A DNA stretch of 64,000 nt from assembly GCF_016031635.1 (NCBI RefSeq), contig NZ_JACEGD010000024.1, positions 62,001 to 126,000 on the forward strand. Direction: 5' to 3'. A model generated the notes under the pieces. It saw only the letters and a program-made list of their open reading frames with translations, ran no database searches and was not told the origin of the DNA. Numbering within the stretch: the first letter of the stretch is position 1; every line of letters starts with the position of its first letter. Below are positions 51,646 to 61,178 of the stretch, one piece after another. Origin of the DNA: Bradyrhizobium diversitatis. Lineage in GTDB: Bacteria; Pseudomonadota; Alphaproteobacteria; Rhizobiales; Xanthobacteraceae. Made by a program: the position numbers and the translations under genes.

Positions 51646-52351
51646 GTCTTAACTCTTGGCGGCGGCGGACGCGATAAACCATGGGCGCGTATCGCGCCGC
51701 CGGGTGACGCGACGGTCCACCTGATTCGGGGGTGAGGGGAAGGCCGAAACGCCGTCTCTCGCGCCTTGCCGAACCGGAAGCTTCAGGACCGTTGCGACGC
51801 GCGGGATTGTCACTCCGCAGCGTCGCGAATGGTCCTTCAGATTTCGTCGGCACAGTCTGGCGCATCAAGCGTCGGCCCGTATGAAACATTGGGCGGCGAG
51901 GCCGCCCTTCAAGCAGTTGCTGCTGGCCCGGCACGGCGCGAGTGCGCTCGCCTTGGGGATCACGAACCGCTCCCTTGGGATCAAGGGACCGGGTAATGGG
52001 TTACGCCGCCGTCAGAACCGTCCCGGTAACATGAGTGGTAACCCGAGACCGTCCACCGCCGGTGCCTGACCCGCTCCACCTCGCTGCCGCGCACCGCGCT
52101 GGTCTTAGAGGGAAGCGGAAAACGCTGGAATCCCCAAATCTTGGGAGTTCCGGCGCAGCGCCGGGAGGCTGAATGCGACACAACCTGAAATATCGGCCGT
52201 CAGCATTCCGTACATACGAGGAATGAGCCATCCGTGCAAGGGAAGCGTCGCACGGCGGTCACAGTCGCCGAATTTCGCGCTTCTGTCATTAGGGAGCGAT
52301 TAACCCTGTGGTTCTATTGCGTTAAGAGGGCTGCTCGGAGGCACGGAATCG
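51646..52351. other. Gene-free divergent region between rne and the amidase gene
   Basis: In 706 bases no coding sequence is supported. It probably holds a long rne leader on the minus strand (rne is autoregulated through its 5' UTR in other bacteria) and the promoter of the amidase gene on the plus strand. Visible elements: GGGTAATGGGTTAC and GGTAACATGAGTGGTAACC direct/inverted words near 51991-52043 and a short hairpin CCGGCG-CAG-CGCCGG at 52150-52164. Their role is not known. Confidence 0.5.
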
Positions 52352-53647
52352 GTGGCGAGCCGCACGAATCGACGGGTTTTGCTGGGAGGCGTGTTGCTGT
52401 GCACCGCGGCATTGCCGTGTGCTGATTCCTCGCGCCTCATTGCCGCGGAAAGCCAGCCGCAGCCCGTTGTTGCCGCAGCGAATTTTCCGGTGGCCTCGGC
52501 CGCCCGGCTGGCCGGCGATGGCAAGCAGACCCGCTTTATCCTCGACCTCGACCGGACCGTTACCTTCCGCACCGCCACGCTGGCCGACCCGTTCCGCGTG
52601 GTGGTGGACGTGCCGCAAGTGAATTTCCAGCTGCCCGCCGGCACCGGAAGCGGGGGACGGGGGCTGATCAAGGCTTTCCGCTATGGGCTGGTCATGCCCG
52701 GCGGCTCGCGAATCGTGTTCGACCTGACGGGGCCGGCAAAGATCGCCAATTCCTACGTGGTCGAAGCCGCCAACGGCCAGCCGGCCCGGCTCGTGCTCGA
52801 GCTGGAGGAAATCGAGCGCGCCGCCTTCGTGGCATCGCTTCCCCCTGAAAACCGTCCCGAATTGCGGCCCGCGATCGCCGAGGCGCCGCCTGCCACGGTT
52901 CCCGCCAAGACAACCGCGGATGCCACTCAGCAGAAGACCGACGACCGTCCGGTGGTCGTGATTGATCCCGGCCATGGCGGCATCGACAACGGCACGCAGT
53001 CGGGGGGTGAGAGCGAGAAGAACCTGGTGCTCGCGTTTGGCCTCGCGCTCCGCGACAAGCTGGAAAAGGCCGGTAAGTACCGCGTGGTGATGACGCGGGA
53101 CGATGACACCTTCATCCCCCTCAGTGACCGGACCAAGATCGCCCGCAACCAGAAGGCGGCGTTGTTCGTCTCGATTCATGCCGATGCGCTGCCTCGTGCC
53201 GAGGGCGATGCACAGGGCGCGACGATCTATACGCTCTCAGATAAGGCGTCCGACGCCGAGGCCCAGCGGCTGGCGGATGCGGAGAACCGGGCCGATGCGA
53301 TTGCCGGCTTCAACCTCGCGGAGGAGCCCAACGACGTCGCCGATATCCTGATCGACCTCACTCAGAGGGAAACCCGCACCTTTTCAAACCGTTTCGCCCG
53401 CCTCTTGATGGGTGAAATGAAGGCGACGGTGCGGATGCACAAGCATCCCCTGAAATCTGCCGGCTTCCGGGTGCTGAAGGCGCCGGACGTACCCTCCGTG
53501 CTGGTCGAGATCGGTTATGTCTCCAACAAGGGGGATCTCGAGCACCTGGTCTCCGAGGGGTGGCGGTCGCGTGCCGTGGGCTCGATGGCGCAGGCGATCG
53601 ACGGGTTTCTGACCAAGCGGATGGCCACGGCCGGAACTCCGAACTGA
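52352..53647 (+). CDS. Periplasmic N-acetylmuramoyl-L-alanine amidase (AmiC-like)
   Basis: The 431-residue protein has a signal peptide (up to about residue 30), an AMIN domain (about 45-160; FILDLDRTVTFRTATLADPF) and an amidase_3 domain (about 205-420). Zinc ligands are visible: His in VVIDPGHGGIDNGT, Glu in GGESEKNLV and His in FVSIHADALP. It cleaves septal peptidoglycan for cell separation. The start is GTG at 52352, with CGGAG upstream. Downstream, 229 bases on, is PBP1A. Confidence 0.9.
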   Translation: MASRTNRRVLLGGVLLCTAALPCADSSRLIAAESQPQPVVAAANFPVASAARLAGDGKQTRFILDLDRTVTFRTATLADPFRVVVDVPQVNFQLPAGTGSGGRGLIKAFRYGLVMPGGSRIVFDLTGPAKIANSYVVEAANGQPARLVLELEEIERAAFVASLPPENRPELRPAIAEAPPATVPAKTTADATQQKTDDRPVVVIDPGHGGIDNGTQSGGESEKNLVLAFGLALRDKLEKAGKYRVVMTRDDDTFIPLSDRTKIARNQKAALFVSIHADALPRAEGDAQGATIYTLSDKASDAEAQRLADAENRADAIAGFNLAEEPNDVADILIDLTQRETRTFSNRFARLLMGEMKATVRMHKHPLKSAGFRVLKAPDVPSVLVEIGYVSNKGDLEHLVSEGWRSRAVGSMAQAIDGFLTKRMATAGTPN

Positions 53648-53876
53648 ATGGGTTGATCCCGCCTGATCCAAAGGCCCTAGTTTGGCCACAGCGGACGCTC
53701 TATAAAAACCCCGCAGGGGGTCGGAATCGGCGAGAATCCTGCTCGGCAAGCGTCGGAAGTCCGGCATTGATGTGATTGCGTAGGCCGGCGAATTCGCGAC
53801 GTGAGGTTGGCGGCCATTTGGGGTCGCCATGGGGCTGATACTGGGCTGATCCAGAGTTTGAACGGATAAACAGATA

Positions 53877-56378
53877 ATGCGCTTGCTGGTGCGGTTCATG
53901 GGCTTCCTGTTCGCCGCGGGAACGGTGGTGTTCCTTGTCGGTGTCGGGGCCGTGGCAGGCCTGATCTGGCATTTCTCCAAGGACTTGCCGGACTACTCTC
54001 AGCTTCAGGATTACGAGCCGCCGGTGATGACCCGCGTGCACGCGGTCGACGGTTCGCTGCTTGGCGAATACGCCAAGGAGCGGCGGCTGTATCTGCCAAT
54101 CCAGGCCGTGCCCAAGCTCGTGATCAACGCGTTCCTGGCCGCCGAGGACAAGAATTTCTACGAGCATGGCGGCATCGACTACACTGGCATGGCGCGCGCC
54201 GGATTGCTCTATCTGCAGAACTACGGCTCCAACCGCCGCCCGCAGGGTGCGTCCACCATCACCCAGCAGGTCGCCAAGAACTTCCTGCTCACCAACGAGG
54301 TCTCCTTCGCCCGCAAGATCAAGGAAGCCTTGCTGGCGATGCGCATCGAGAAAACCTACTCGAAGGACAAGATCCTCGAGCTGTACCTGAACGAGATCTA
54401 TCTGGGCCTCGGCGCCTACGGCATCGCGGCCGCCTCGCTGGTCTATTTCGACAAGTCGGTGAACGAACTGACGGTGGCGGAAGCGTCCTATCTGGCGGCA
54501 CTGCCGAAGATGCCGGCGACGCTGCATCCGGTCCGCAACCGCGATCGCGCCATCGAGCGCCGCAATTACGTGATCGACCGTCTCTTGGAGAACGGCTGGA
54601 TCAAGCAGGCCGACGCCGACAAGGCGCGCAAGGAGCCGCTGGCCGTCACCAGCCGGTCCAACGGCGCCCACACCTTCGCCGGCGAATATTTCGCCGAGGA
54701 AGTCCGCCGCGACATCTTCGAACGCTACGGCGAGAAGAAGCTGTACGAAGGCGGCCTGTCGGTTCGCACCACGCTCGATCCGAAGATCCAGGTCATGGCG
54801 CGCAAGGCCATGGTCGCCGGCCTCGTGAACTATGACGAGCAGCAGGGCTATCGCGGCGCCATGAGCAAGCTCGATGTTTCGGGCGACTGGGGCGTGAAGC
54901 TCGCCGAGATCAAATCGCTCTCCGACATCTCGCCATGGCGCATGGCGGTGGTGCTGGAGACCAGCGACCAGTCGGCGCGCATCGGCTTCCAGCCGAGCCG
55001 CGAGCTCGGCGGCGCCATCAGCAAGCAGCGTGAGACCGGCATCGTCACGGTCGACGGCGTGCGCTGGGCGCGGGCTTTGCAGGGCGGCACGAAGGGCAAG
55101 ACGCCGACGGCGGTCTCGCAGGTGCTTCAGCCCGGCGACGTGATCTATGCCGATCCGCTCTACAAGGACGGCCAGCCCGTCGAGGGCCAGTACCGGCTCC
55201 GCCAGATCCCGGAAGTCTCCGGCGCCATGGTGGTAATGGATCCCTGGACCGGCCGTGTGCTCGCGATGGTCGGCGGCTTCTCGTTCGACCAGAGCCAGTT
55301 CAATCGCGCCACGCAGGCCTATCGGCAGCCGGGTTCGTCGTTCAAGCCGATCGTCTATTCGGCCGCGCTCGACAACGGCTATACGCCCTCGACCGTCGTG
55401 CTCGATGCGCCCATCGAGATCGACCAGGGCCAGGGCGCCGGCGTGTGGCGGCCTGAAAACTTCTCCTCGGGCAAGTTCCAGGGACCCGTGACGCTGCGCA
55501 ATGCGCTGCGGCAGTCGCTCAACACCGTGACGGTGCGCCTCGCGCAGGACATTGGCATGCCGCTGATCGGCGAATACGCCCGCCGTTTTGGCGTCTATGA
55601 CGAGCTGCCGAACTATCTCTCCTACGCGCTCGGCGCCGGCGAGACGACGGCGATGCGCATGGTCACGGCTTACTCGATGCTCGCCAATGGCGGCCGCCGC
55701 GTGAAGCCGACGCTGATCGACCGCATCCAGGACCGCTACGGCCACACCATCTTCAAGCACGACCAGCGCGAATGCCGCGGCTGCGACGCGCCGGGCGGCT
55801 GGAAGAACCAGCCCGAGCCGCAGCTGATCGACCGCCGCGAGCAGGTGCTGGACTCCATGACCGCCTATCAGATCACCGAGCTGATGGAAGGCGTGGTGCA
55901 GGCCGGTACGGCCACGGTCATCAAGGACGTCGGCAAGCCCGTCGCCGGCAAGACCGGCACCACCAACGAGGCCAAGGACGCCTGGTTCGTCGGCTTCTCG
56001 CCCGATATCGCCGTCGCCATCTACATGGGCTACGACAAGCCGCGTCCGCTGGGTCGGGGCAATGCCGCGACCGGCGGCCATCTGGCGGCTCCGATCGCGC
56101 GCGATTTCCTCAAGCTTGCGCTCGCCGACAAGCCGGCCGTTCCGTTCAAGGTGCCGGCCGGCATCAAGCTGGTGCGCGTCGTCGCCAAGACCGGCATGCG
56201 CGCAGGCCCCGGCGAGACCGGCGGAACCATCCTCGAAGCCTTCAAGCCGGGCACCGCGCCGCCGGACCATTATTCGGTCATCGGCGTTGCCGACGCCGAC
56301 GGGCGCATGCCGGCGTCGCAGCAGCAGCAGCCGGATTCCGGCTTCTTCATGCGGCCGGGCACCGGCGGGCTATACTAA
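53877..56378 (+). CDS. mrcA: Penicillin-binding protein 1A, bifunctional
   Basis: The 833-residue class A PBP has a TM anchor (about 8-32), GT51 glycosyltransferase domain with catalytic Glu in AAEDKNFYEHGGIDYTGMAR and GASTITQQVAKNFLLTNEVS, an OB-like/linker region, and transpeptidase domain with active Ser in PGSSFKPIVYSAALDNGY, the SLN motif in QSLNTVTVR and KTGTTNEAKDAWFVGF. It polymerises and crosslinks peptidoglycan. Full length. Confidence 0.95.
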   Translation: MRLLVRFMGFLFAAGTVVFLVGVGAVAGLIWHFSKDLPDYSQLQDYEPPVMTRVHAVDGSLLGEYAKERRLYLPIQAVPKLVINAFLAAEDKNFYEHGGIDYTGMARAGLLYLQNYGSNRRPQGASTITQQVAKNFLLTNEVSFARKIKEALLAMRIEKTYSKDKILELYLNEIYLGLGAYGIAAASLVYFDKSVNELTVAEASYLAALPKMPATLHPVRNRDRAIERRNYVIDRLLENGWIKQADADKARKEPLAVTSRSNGAHTFAGEYFAEEVRRDIFERYGEKKLYEGGLSVRTTLDPKIQVMARKAMVAGLVNYDEQQGYRGAMSKLDVSGDWGVKLAEIKSLSDISPWRMAVVLETSDQSARIGFQPSRELGGAISKQRETGIVTVDGVRWARALQGGTKGKTPTAVSQVLQPGDVIYADPLYKDGQPVEGQYRLRQIPEVSGAMVVMDPWTGRVLAMVGGFSFDQSQFNRATQAYRQPGSSFKPIVYSAALDNGYTPSTVVLDAPIEIDQGQGAGVWRPENFSSGKFQGPVTLRNALRQSLNTVTVRLAQDIGMPLIGEYARRFGVYDELPNYLSYALGAGETTAMRMVTAYSMLANGGRRVKPTLIDRIQDRYGHTIFKHDQRECRGCDAPGGWKNQPEPQLIDRREQVLDSMTAYQITELMEGVVQAGTATVIKDVGKPVAGKTGTTNEAKDAWFVGFSPDIAVAIYMGYDKPRPLGRGNAATGGHLAAPIARDFLKLALADKPAVPFKVPAGIKLVRVVAKTGMRAGPGETGGTILEAFKPGTAPPDHYSVIGVADADGRMPASQQQQPDSGFFMRPGTGGLY

Positions 56379-56384
56379 GCACGA

Positions 56385-56478
56385 TCCGGAAAAGCGCGCA
56401 GCGGTTTTCCGAAAAGATTATGCTTAAACAACACCCTAAAGCGCGATGACGATTGATCCTAATCGCACCGCGCTTTAA
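56385..56478. repeat. Rhizobial intergenic mosaic-like repeat after PBP1A
   Basis: Two nested hairpins: CGGAAAA (56387-56393) with TTTTCCG (56405-56411) around GCGCGCAGCGG, and TAAAGCGCG (56437-56445) with CGCGCTTTA (56469-56477), inside which CGATT and AATCG pair. The CGGAAAAGCGCGCAGCGG type is a known dispersed element of Rhizobiales (RIME-like). It fills most of the gap to prfB. Confidence 0.65.
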
Positions 56479-56590
56479 GGCTCAGGACAACACAGACGAT
56501 CGCGGTTCCGGCGGTTGCGCTTTGCAGCCGCCGCCGCTACATCCCAACCTCAATTGCTTGCGGAACCATTCCGCGAAACCAGAGAACGAC

Positions 56591-57722
56591 ATGCGCGCCG
56601 AAATCGAACGGTTGGTAGAAGAGATCAAGCAGTCAGTCGGGCTGCTGAGGAGGCATCTTTGACGTCGAGAAATCGACGGCGCGCCTCGCTGAGCTGAACA
56701 AGCTCGCAGAAGATCCCAATCTCTGGAACGATCCCCAGAAAGCCCAGAAACTGATGCAGGAGCGCACCTCGCTCGAGGAGGCGCTCAGCGGCATCGGCAA
56801 GGTCGAGCAGGAGCTCGAGGACGACATCGGCATGATCGAGCTCGGCGAGGCCGAGGGCGATGACGGCGTCGTCGGGGAAGCCGAAGCTGCGCTCAAGAAC
56901 CTCAAGAAGGAAGTGGCGCGGCGCGAGCTCGAGGCGTTGTTGTCGGGCGAAGCCGACCGCTTCGACTCCTATCTCGAAGTCCATGCCGGCGCCGGCGGCA
57001 CCGAGAGCCAGGACTGGGCGCAGATGCTGCTGCGCATGTACACGCGCTGGGCCGAAAACCACGGCTTCAAGGTCGAGTTCCTGGAAGAATCCGAGGGCGA
57101 AGAGGCCGGCATCAAATCCGCGACCATCCAGGTCTCCGGGCACAATGCCTATGGCTGGCTGAAGACGGAAGCCGGCGTGCATCGCCTGGTGCGCATCTCG
57201 CCGTTCGATTCCAACGCGCGGCGGCACACCTCGTTCTCGAGCGTGCAGGTCTTCCCCGTCATCGACGACAGCATCAAGATCGATATCAAGGAATCCGATG
57301 TCCGCGTGGACACCATGCGTTCAGGCGGCGCCGGCGGCCAGCACGTCAACAAGACCGAATCCGCAGTGCGCCTGACGCACATTCCGACCGGCGTTGCCGT
57401 GGTCTGCCAGGCCGGACGCTCCCAGCACAAGAACCGGGCGCAGGCCTGGGACATGCTGCGCGCGCGGCTCTACGAGATGGAGCTGAAGAAGCGCGAGGAG
57501 AAGGCCGCCGCCGATCAGGCGGCCAAGACCGACATCGGCTGGGGCCACCAGATCCGCTCCTACGTGCTGCAGCCCTACCAGATGGTGAAGGATCTGCGCA
57601 CGGGCGTGCAGACCTCCGACACCGCAGGCGTGCTCGATGGCGAGCTCGACGAGTTCATGGCCGCGACGCTGGCGCAGCGCGCCTTCGGCACCACGACCGG
57701 CGAGATCGAGGACGTGGACTAG
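56591..57722 (+). CDS. prfB: Peptide chain release factor 2, expressed by programmed +1 frameshift
   Basis: RF2 releases peptides at UGA and UAA. The frame starts at ATG 56591 and reads 23 codons to CTT, followed by an in-frame TGA at 56660-56662. Skipping one T (56660) continues into the 353-residue main frame that starts GAC at 56661. The site AGGAGG-CAT-CTT-TGA-C matches the classical RF2 shift site, with an SD-like stimulator. The product is 376 residues with RISPFDS (stop-codon region) and SGGAGGQHVNKTESAVR (catalytic GGQ). The CDS is join(56591..56659,56661..57722). Confidence 0.95.
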
Positions 57723-57724
57723 CC

Positions 57725-58603
57725 ATGCCCCGTGTCGCCTTCATCGGATTGGGGCGGATGGGTCACGGCATGGCCGGTCGCTATCTCGATGCCGGCTTCA
57801 CGGTGACGCTGTGGAATCGCAGCAAGGCCAAGGGGGAAGACCTGATCGCGCGCGGCGCGCATTGGGCGACCTCGGCGGAGGACGCGGCGATCGATGCCAA
57901 CGCGGTCGTGACCATGGTCGCCGACGACGAGGCCTCGCGCGCGGTCTGGCTCGGGCCCAAGGGCGCGGCCAAGACGGCGAAGGCCGGCACCATCGCGATC
58001 GAATGCTCCACCGTTTCCCATGACCACGCGCGCGAGATGGGCCGCGAGCTCAACGCGCGCGGGCTGATCTACATCGATTGCCCCGTGACGGGATTGCCGG
58101 ACGCGGCAGCGGCCGGGAAGCTCACGCTGCTCGCCGGCGCCGATGCGGCCGATCTCGAGCGTGCGCGGCCCTATCTGACGCCAATCGGCTCGACCATCCG
58201 CCATTTCGGGCCGGTCGGCTCAGGCACGGTCTACAAACTCATCAACAATCTCATGGGCGCGATTCAGATCGCCGGTCTCGCCGAGGGCCTCGCCATCGCC
58301 GAGCAGGCCGGGCTCGACATGAACCTCGTGCTGGAATCGATCCAGGCGGGCGTGGCCGCAAGCCCGCAGGTCGCGCGCCACTCCAAGCGCATGGTCGCCC
58401 GCGATTTCAGTGGCGCGACGTTCACGGCGGCGCTGCGGCACAAGGATGCCGCTTACGCGGTGAAGCTCGCCGAGAGCCTCCTGGCCGACAAGCCGCTGGT
58501 CGCGCGCGCCGCGGTCGAGGCCTACGCGCAGGCGAAAGCGAAGATGCCCGACGATGACGAAGGCAGGATGATCGAGCTGGTGTCGCGGCCGAAGACGCCG
58601 TAG
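57725..58603 (+). CDS. NAD(P)-dependent beta-hydroxyacid dehydrogenase (3-hydroxyisobutyrate dehydrogenase-like)
   Basis: The 292-residue protein has an N-terminal Rossmann fold with VAFIGLGRMGHGMAGRYL, the substrate segment DCPVTGLPDAAAAGKLTLLA, then GSGTVYKLINNLMGAIQIAG with the catalytic Lys in YKLINN. The fold is that of 3-hydroxyisobutyrate and tartronate semialdehyde reductases; the exact substrate is open. It starts two bases after the prfB stop and is likely in the same transcript. Confidence 0.85.
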   Translation: MPRVAFIGLGRMGHGMAGRYLDAGFTVTLWNRSKAKGEDLIARGAHWATSAEDAAIDANAVVTMVADDEASRAVWLGPKGAAKTAKAGTIAIECSTVSHDHAREMGRELNARGLIYIDCPVTGLPDAAAAGKLTLLAGADAADLERARPYLTPIGSTIRHFGPVGSGTVYKLINNLMGAIQIAGLAEGLAIAEQAGLDMNLVLESIQAGVAASPQVARHSKRMVARDFSGATFTAALRHKDAAYAVKLAESLLADKPLVARAAVEAYAQAKAKMPDDDEGRMIELVSRPKTP

Positions 58604-58741
58604 CCGCTCGACGCGGGCAGTTTCGATCGTCTGGTTCATTTTTGCGCATCGGTTTTCTGAACCTCTGTTTCATCGGAATTCGGGTGGCGCCGTCGACCGC
58701 GCCGGTCTAGGCGGACAGACTTGGCCGCCAAGGTGAGACGC

Positions 58742-59725
58742 ATGCCCCCGAACGACAGCCGGATCGACGCACGAGACTGGTCGCTGCTCGCCGTGCTCTC
58801 CATCCTCTGGGGCGGCTCGTTCTTCTTCAACGGCGCTGCCTTACGGGAATTGCCGCCGCTGACGCTGGTGTTCCTCCGCGTCGCGCTCGGCGCGGCCATT
58901 CTGCTGCCGCTGATTCGCATGCAGGGCATCGGCTTTCCCATCGGAGCGACTGGCTGGAAGCCGTTCGTCGCGATCGGGCTGCTCAACAACGCCATCCCGT
59001 TCTCGCTGATCGTGATCGGCCAGACGTTCATCCCGAGCGGGCTGGCGTCGATCCTGAACGCGACCACGCCGCTGTTTGCGGTTCTCGTGATGGCAGCAGC
59101 GGGCGAGGAGGCGTTGCAGATGCGTCGCGTGGCCGGAGTGGCACTGGGGCTCTTCGGCGTGATCATCCTGCGCGGATGGGGCATCGAGGCAAGGCCGGGG
59201 CAGGGGCTCGGCATCCTCCTCTGCCTTGGCGGGGCCTTGAGCTACGGCTTTGCGGCACTGGCGGCGCGGCGGCTGCTGAAGGATTCCCCGCCTCTTGGAA
59301 CGGCGACGTTCCAACTAATGGCGTCCACCGTGATGATGGCGATCATCGCCGGTGCGGTGGAGCAGCCCTGGCGTCTTCCGATGCCGAGCGTCACGACGTG
59401 GCTTGCGGTGCTCGGCCTCGCCAGCCTTTCGACGGCGCTCGCCTACATCGTCTTCTTCCAGATCCTGCGGCGCTCCGGCGCGACCAATGTCATGCTGGTG
59501 ACGCTGCTCATTCCCGTCACCGCCATCCTGCTGGGCTGGCTGGTGCTGGGGGAGCCGATCTCGATACGCGAGATCGCTGGCGCGATCGTCATCGGCAGCG
59601 CGCTGCTGGTGATCGACGGACGTGCACTCGGCTTGCTGCGTAAGCTCTCGGCCGCCAGTCGCTTCTCTGGTTCTCGGGAGCCCCGACGCTGCGAAACTAA
59701 AGAGCGCGAGCCTAACCCGCGCTGA
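58742..59725 (+). CDS. EamA/DMT-family transporter
   Basis: The 327-residue protein has ten membrane segments in two EamA repeats (LLAVLSILWGGSFFFNGAAL in the first, GLGILLCLGGALSYGFAALA in the second) and LVMAAAGEEALQMRRVAGVA between. Substrate unknown. AAGGTGAG lies a few bases before the ATG at 58742; a TTG start at 58721 is also in frame. Its 3' end overlaps the convergent M23 peptidase gene by 14 bases. Confidence 0.85.
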   Translation: MPPNDSRIDARDWSLLAVLSILWGGSFFFNGAALRELPPLTLVFLRVALGAAILLPLIRMQGIGFPIGATGWKPFVAIGLLNNAIPFSLIVIGQTFIPSGLASILNATTPLFAVLVMAAAGEEALQMRRVAGVALGLFGVIILRGWGIEARPGQGLGILLCLGGALSYGFAALAARRLLKDSPPLGTATFQLMASTVMMAIIAGAVEQPWRLPMPSVTTWLAVLGLASLSTALAYIVFFQILRRSGATNVMLVTLLIPVTAILLGWLVLGEPISIREIAGAIVIGSALLVIDGRALGLLRKLSAASRFSGSREPRRCETKEREPNPR

Positions 59726-61067
59726 GCCGCACGCCGGCGCGCAGGAATTTTTGCGGATCGACCGCTTCGCCCTCGATGCGGGTCTCGTAATGCAGATGCG
59801 GACCGGTGGAGCGGCCGGTCGAGCCGACGAGGCCGACGACCTGGCCGATCTTCACGATCTCGCCGACCCTGACATTGATCTCGGAGAGATGGCCGTAGCG
59901 GGTCGACAATCCGTTGCCGTGGTCGACCTCGACCATGCGGCCATAGCCGCCGGACCAGCCCGCCGAGACCACCTTGCCGTTGGCGGTGACGCGAACCGGA
60001 TCGCCGCTGGCGGCGCGGAAGTCGAGCCCGGTATGCATCGCGGGCCGCCCGAGGAAAGGATCGCTGCGCACGCCGAAGCCGGAGGTGAACTCGACCTCGC
60101 CGATGACGGGCTTGCGGTAAGGCACTAGCGCGAGCGTACGGTTGAGACGGTCCATCTCGGCGCGCGTGGTGTTGATGCGATAGAGCTGCTTCTCGAACGG
60201 TCCGGCATTGGCCGTCAATTTGACGGGTACGAAAGGCCCGCCCATCGCGCTGCGCGGCACGGCAGCTTCGAGATGGGTGAGGTTCAGGCCGAGATCGCTG
60301 ACCACGCCGCGCATGCGGCGCATGCGCGAATCCATGCTTTCCTCGACGGCGTTGAGTGCCGCCATCTGGCGCCGCTCGACCTGGTCGAGCGAGTTCGTGA
60401 GCCGGGCCAGCACGTTGTCGAAACCGTTGTTCCTGGCGAATTGGCTGGTCGGCGGCGCCACGACGGTCGGGGCGCGCGATTCGAGGCGCGCTTCGCGGTC
60501 CGGCGGCGCCACGAAGATGACGGTGTCGCTGATCGGCGACGGCTTCGGCGTGGCCTGGCTAGCATCGCCGCGCTGCGGGGCAGAGCGGGGAATCGAGCCG
60601 GTCACGTCGGGCATGGCTCCGAGCGCCGTGGCCCGGGACTCCAGCGCCGTTTGGCGCTTCATGATCTGGTCGAGCTTCTGGTCGAACTGCTCCTGGTCGA
60701 GCAATTGGCGGCTGGTGGCGCGGTCGACCTTGGCGCGCAGCTCGGCGATGCGGTCCTCATAGGCATATTGCATCTCGGCCTGGCGGGCGATCAGCCGGGT
60801 CAGGACGTCGTCACGGAACGCAAAATAGGTGGCCGTCGCGGCCGACCACAGCCCGAGCAGCACCACGGTGCCGACCACGATCCAGAATACCACAGGGCCG
60901 AAGCGGACCTGCTTGCCGGCATGGACGATGGTGTAGGCGTCGTCGGCGGCGGGCAGGGCAAGCGCGGTTACCGCCGCCGGGGCGGCCGGACGGCGATGGA
61001 GGATGCGTCCGTGGTCATGAGGATGATGTTGGGGGTAGTGCGAGTATTGGGCAGAACTTTTCGACAT
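59712..61067 (-). CDS. Membrane-anchored M23-family peptidoglycan endopeptidase
   Basis: The 451-residue protein has a cytoplasmic N-terminal segment rich in His/Pro, one TM helix (about 58-80; VVFWIVVGTVVLLGLWSAAT), a long coiled-coil periplasmic part (about 85-250) and a C-terminal LytM domain (about 320-445). The domain has zinc-site residues in PAMHTGLDFRAASGDPVRVT and TGPHLHYETRIEGEAVDPQK. EnvC/ShyA-like cell-wall hydrolase or amidase activator. GGGAG lies 5 bases before the ATG at 61067. Confidence 0.85.
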   Translation of the reverse strand: MSKSSAQYSHYPQHHPHDHGRILHRRPAAPAAVTALALPAADDAYTIVHAGKQVRFGPVVFWIVVGTVVLLGLWSAATATYFAFRDDVLTRLIARQAEMQYAYEDRIAELRAKVDRATSRQLLDQEQFDQKLDQIMKRQTALESRATALGAMPDVTGSIPRSAPQRGDASQATPKPSPISDTVIFVAPPDREARLESRAPTVVAPPTSQFARNNGFDNVLARLTNSLDQVERRQMAALNAVEESMDSRMRRMRGVVSDLGLNLTHLEAAVPRSAMGGPFVPVKLTANAGPFEKQLYRINTTRAEMDRLNRTLALVPYRKPVIGEVEFTSGFGVRSDPFLGRPAMHTGLDFRAASGDPVRVTANGKVVSAGWSGGYGRMVEVDHGNGLSTRYGHLSEINVRVGEIVKIGQVVGLVGSTGRSTGPHLHYETRIEGEAVDPQKFLRAGVRLSAG

Positions 61068-61178
61068 CGGCACTCCCGCGCCGGTCGGATGGGCTCCTTG
61101 CGGCTCAATTGCCGCAGCAATCTGGGCCGGTCATGGTTAATTTTGTGGAAACGGGAACGGGCGAATTCGAAGGACTGG

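Noticed and set aside
48805..51735. 976-codon plus-strand frame opposite rne
   Set aside because: Product is a Val/Ile/Met-rich shadow of the His/Asp-rich rne insert; rne is the supported gene.
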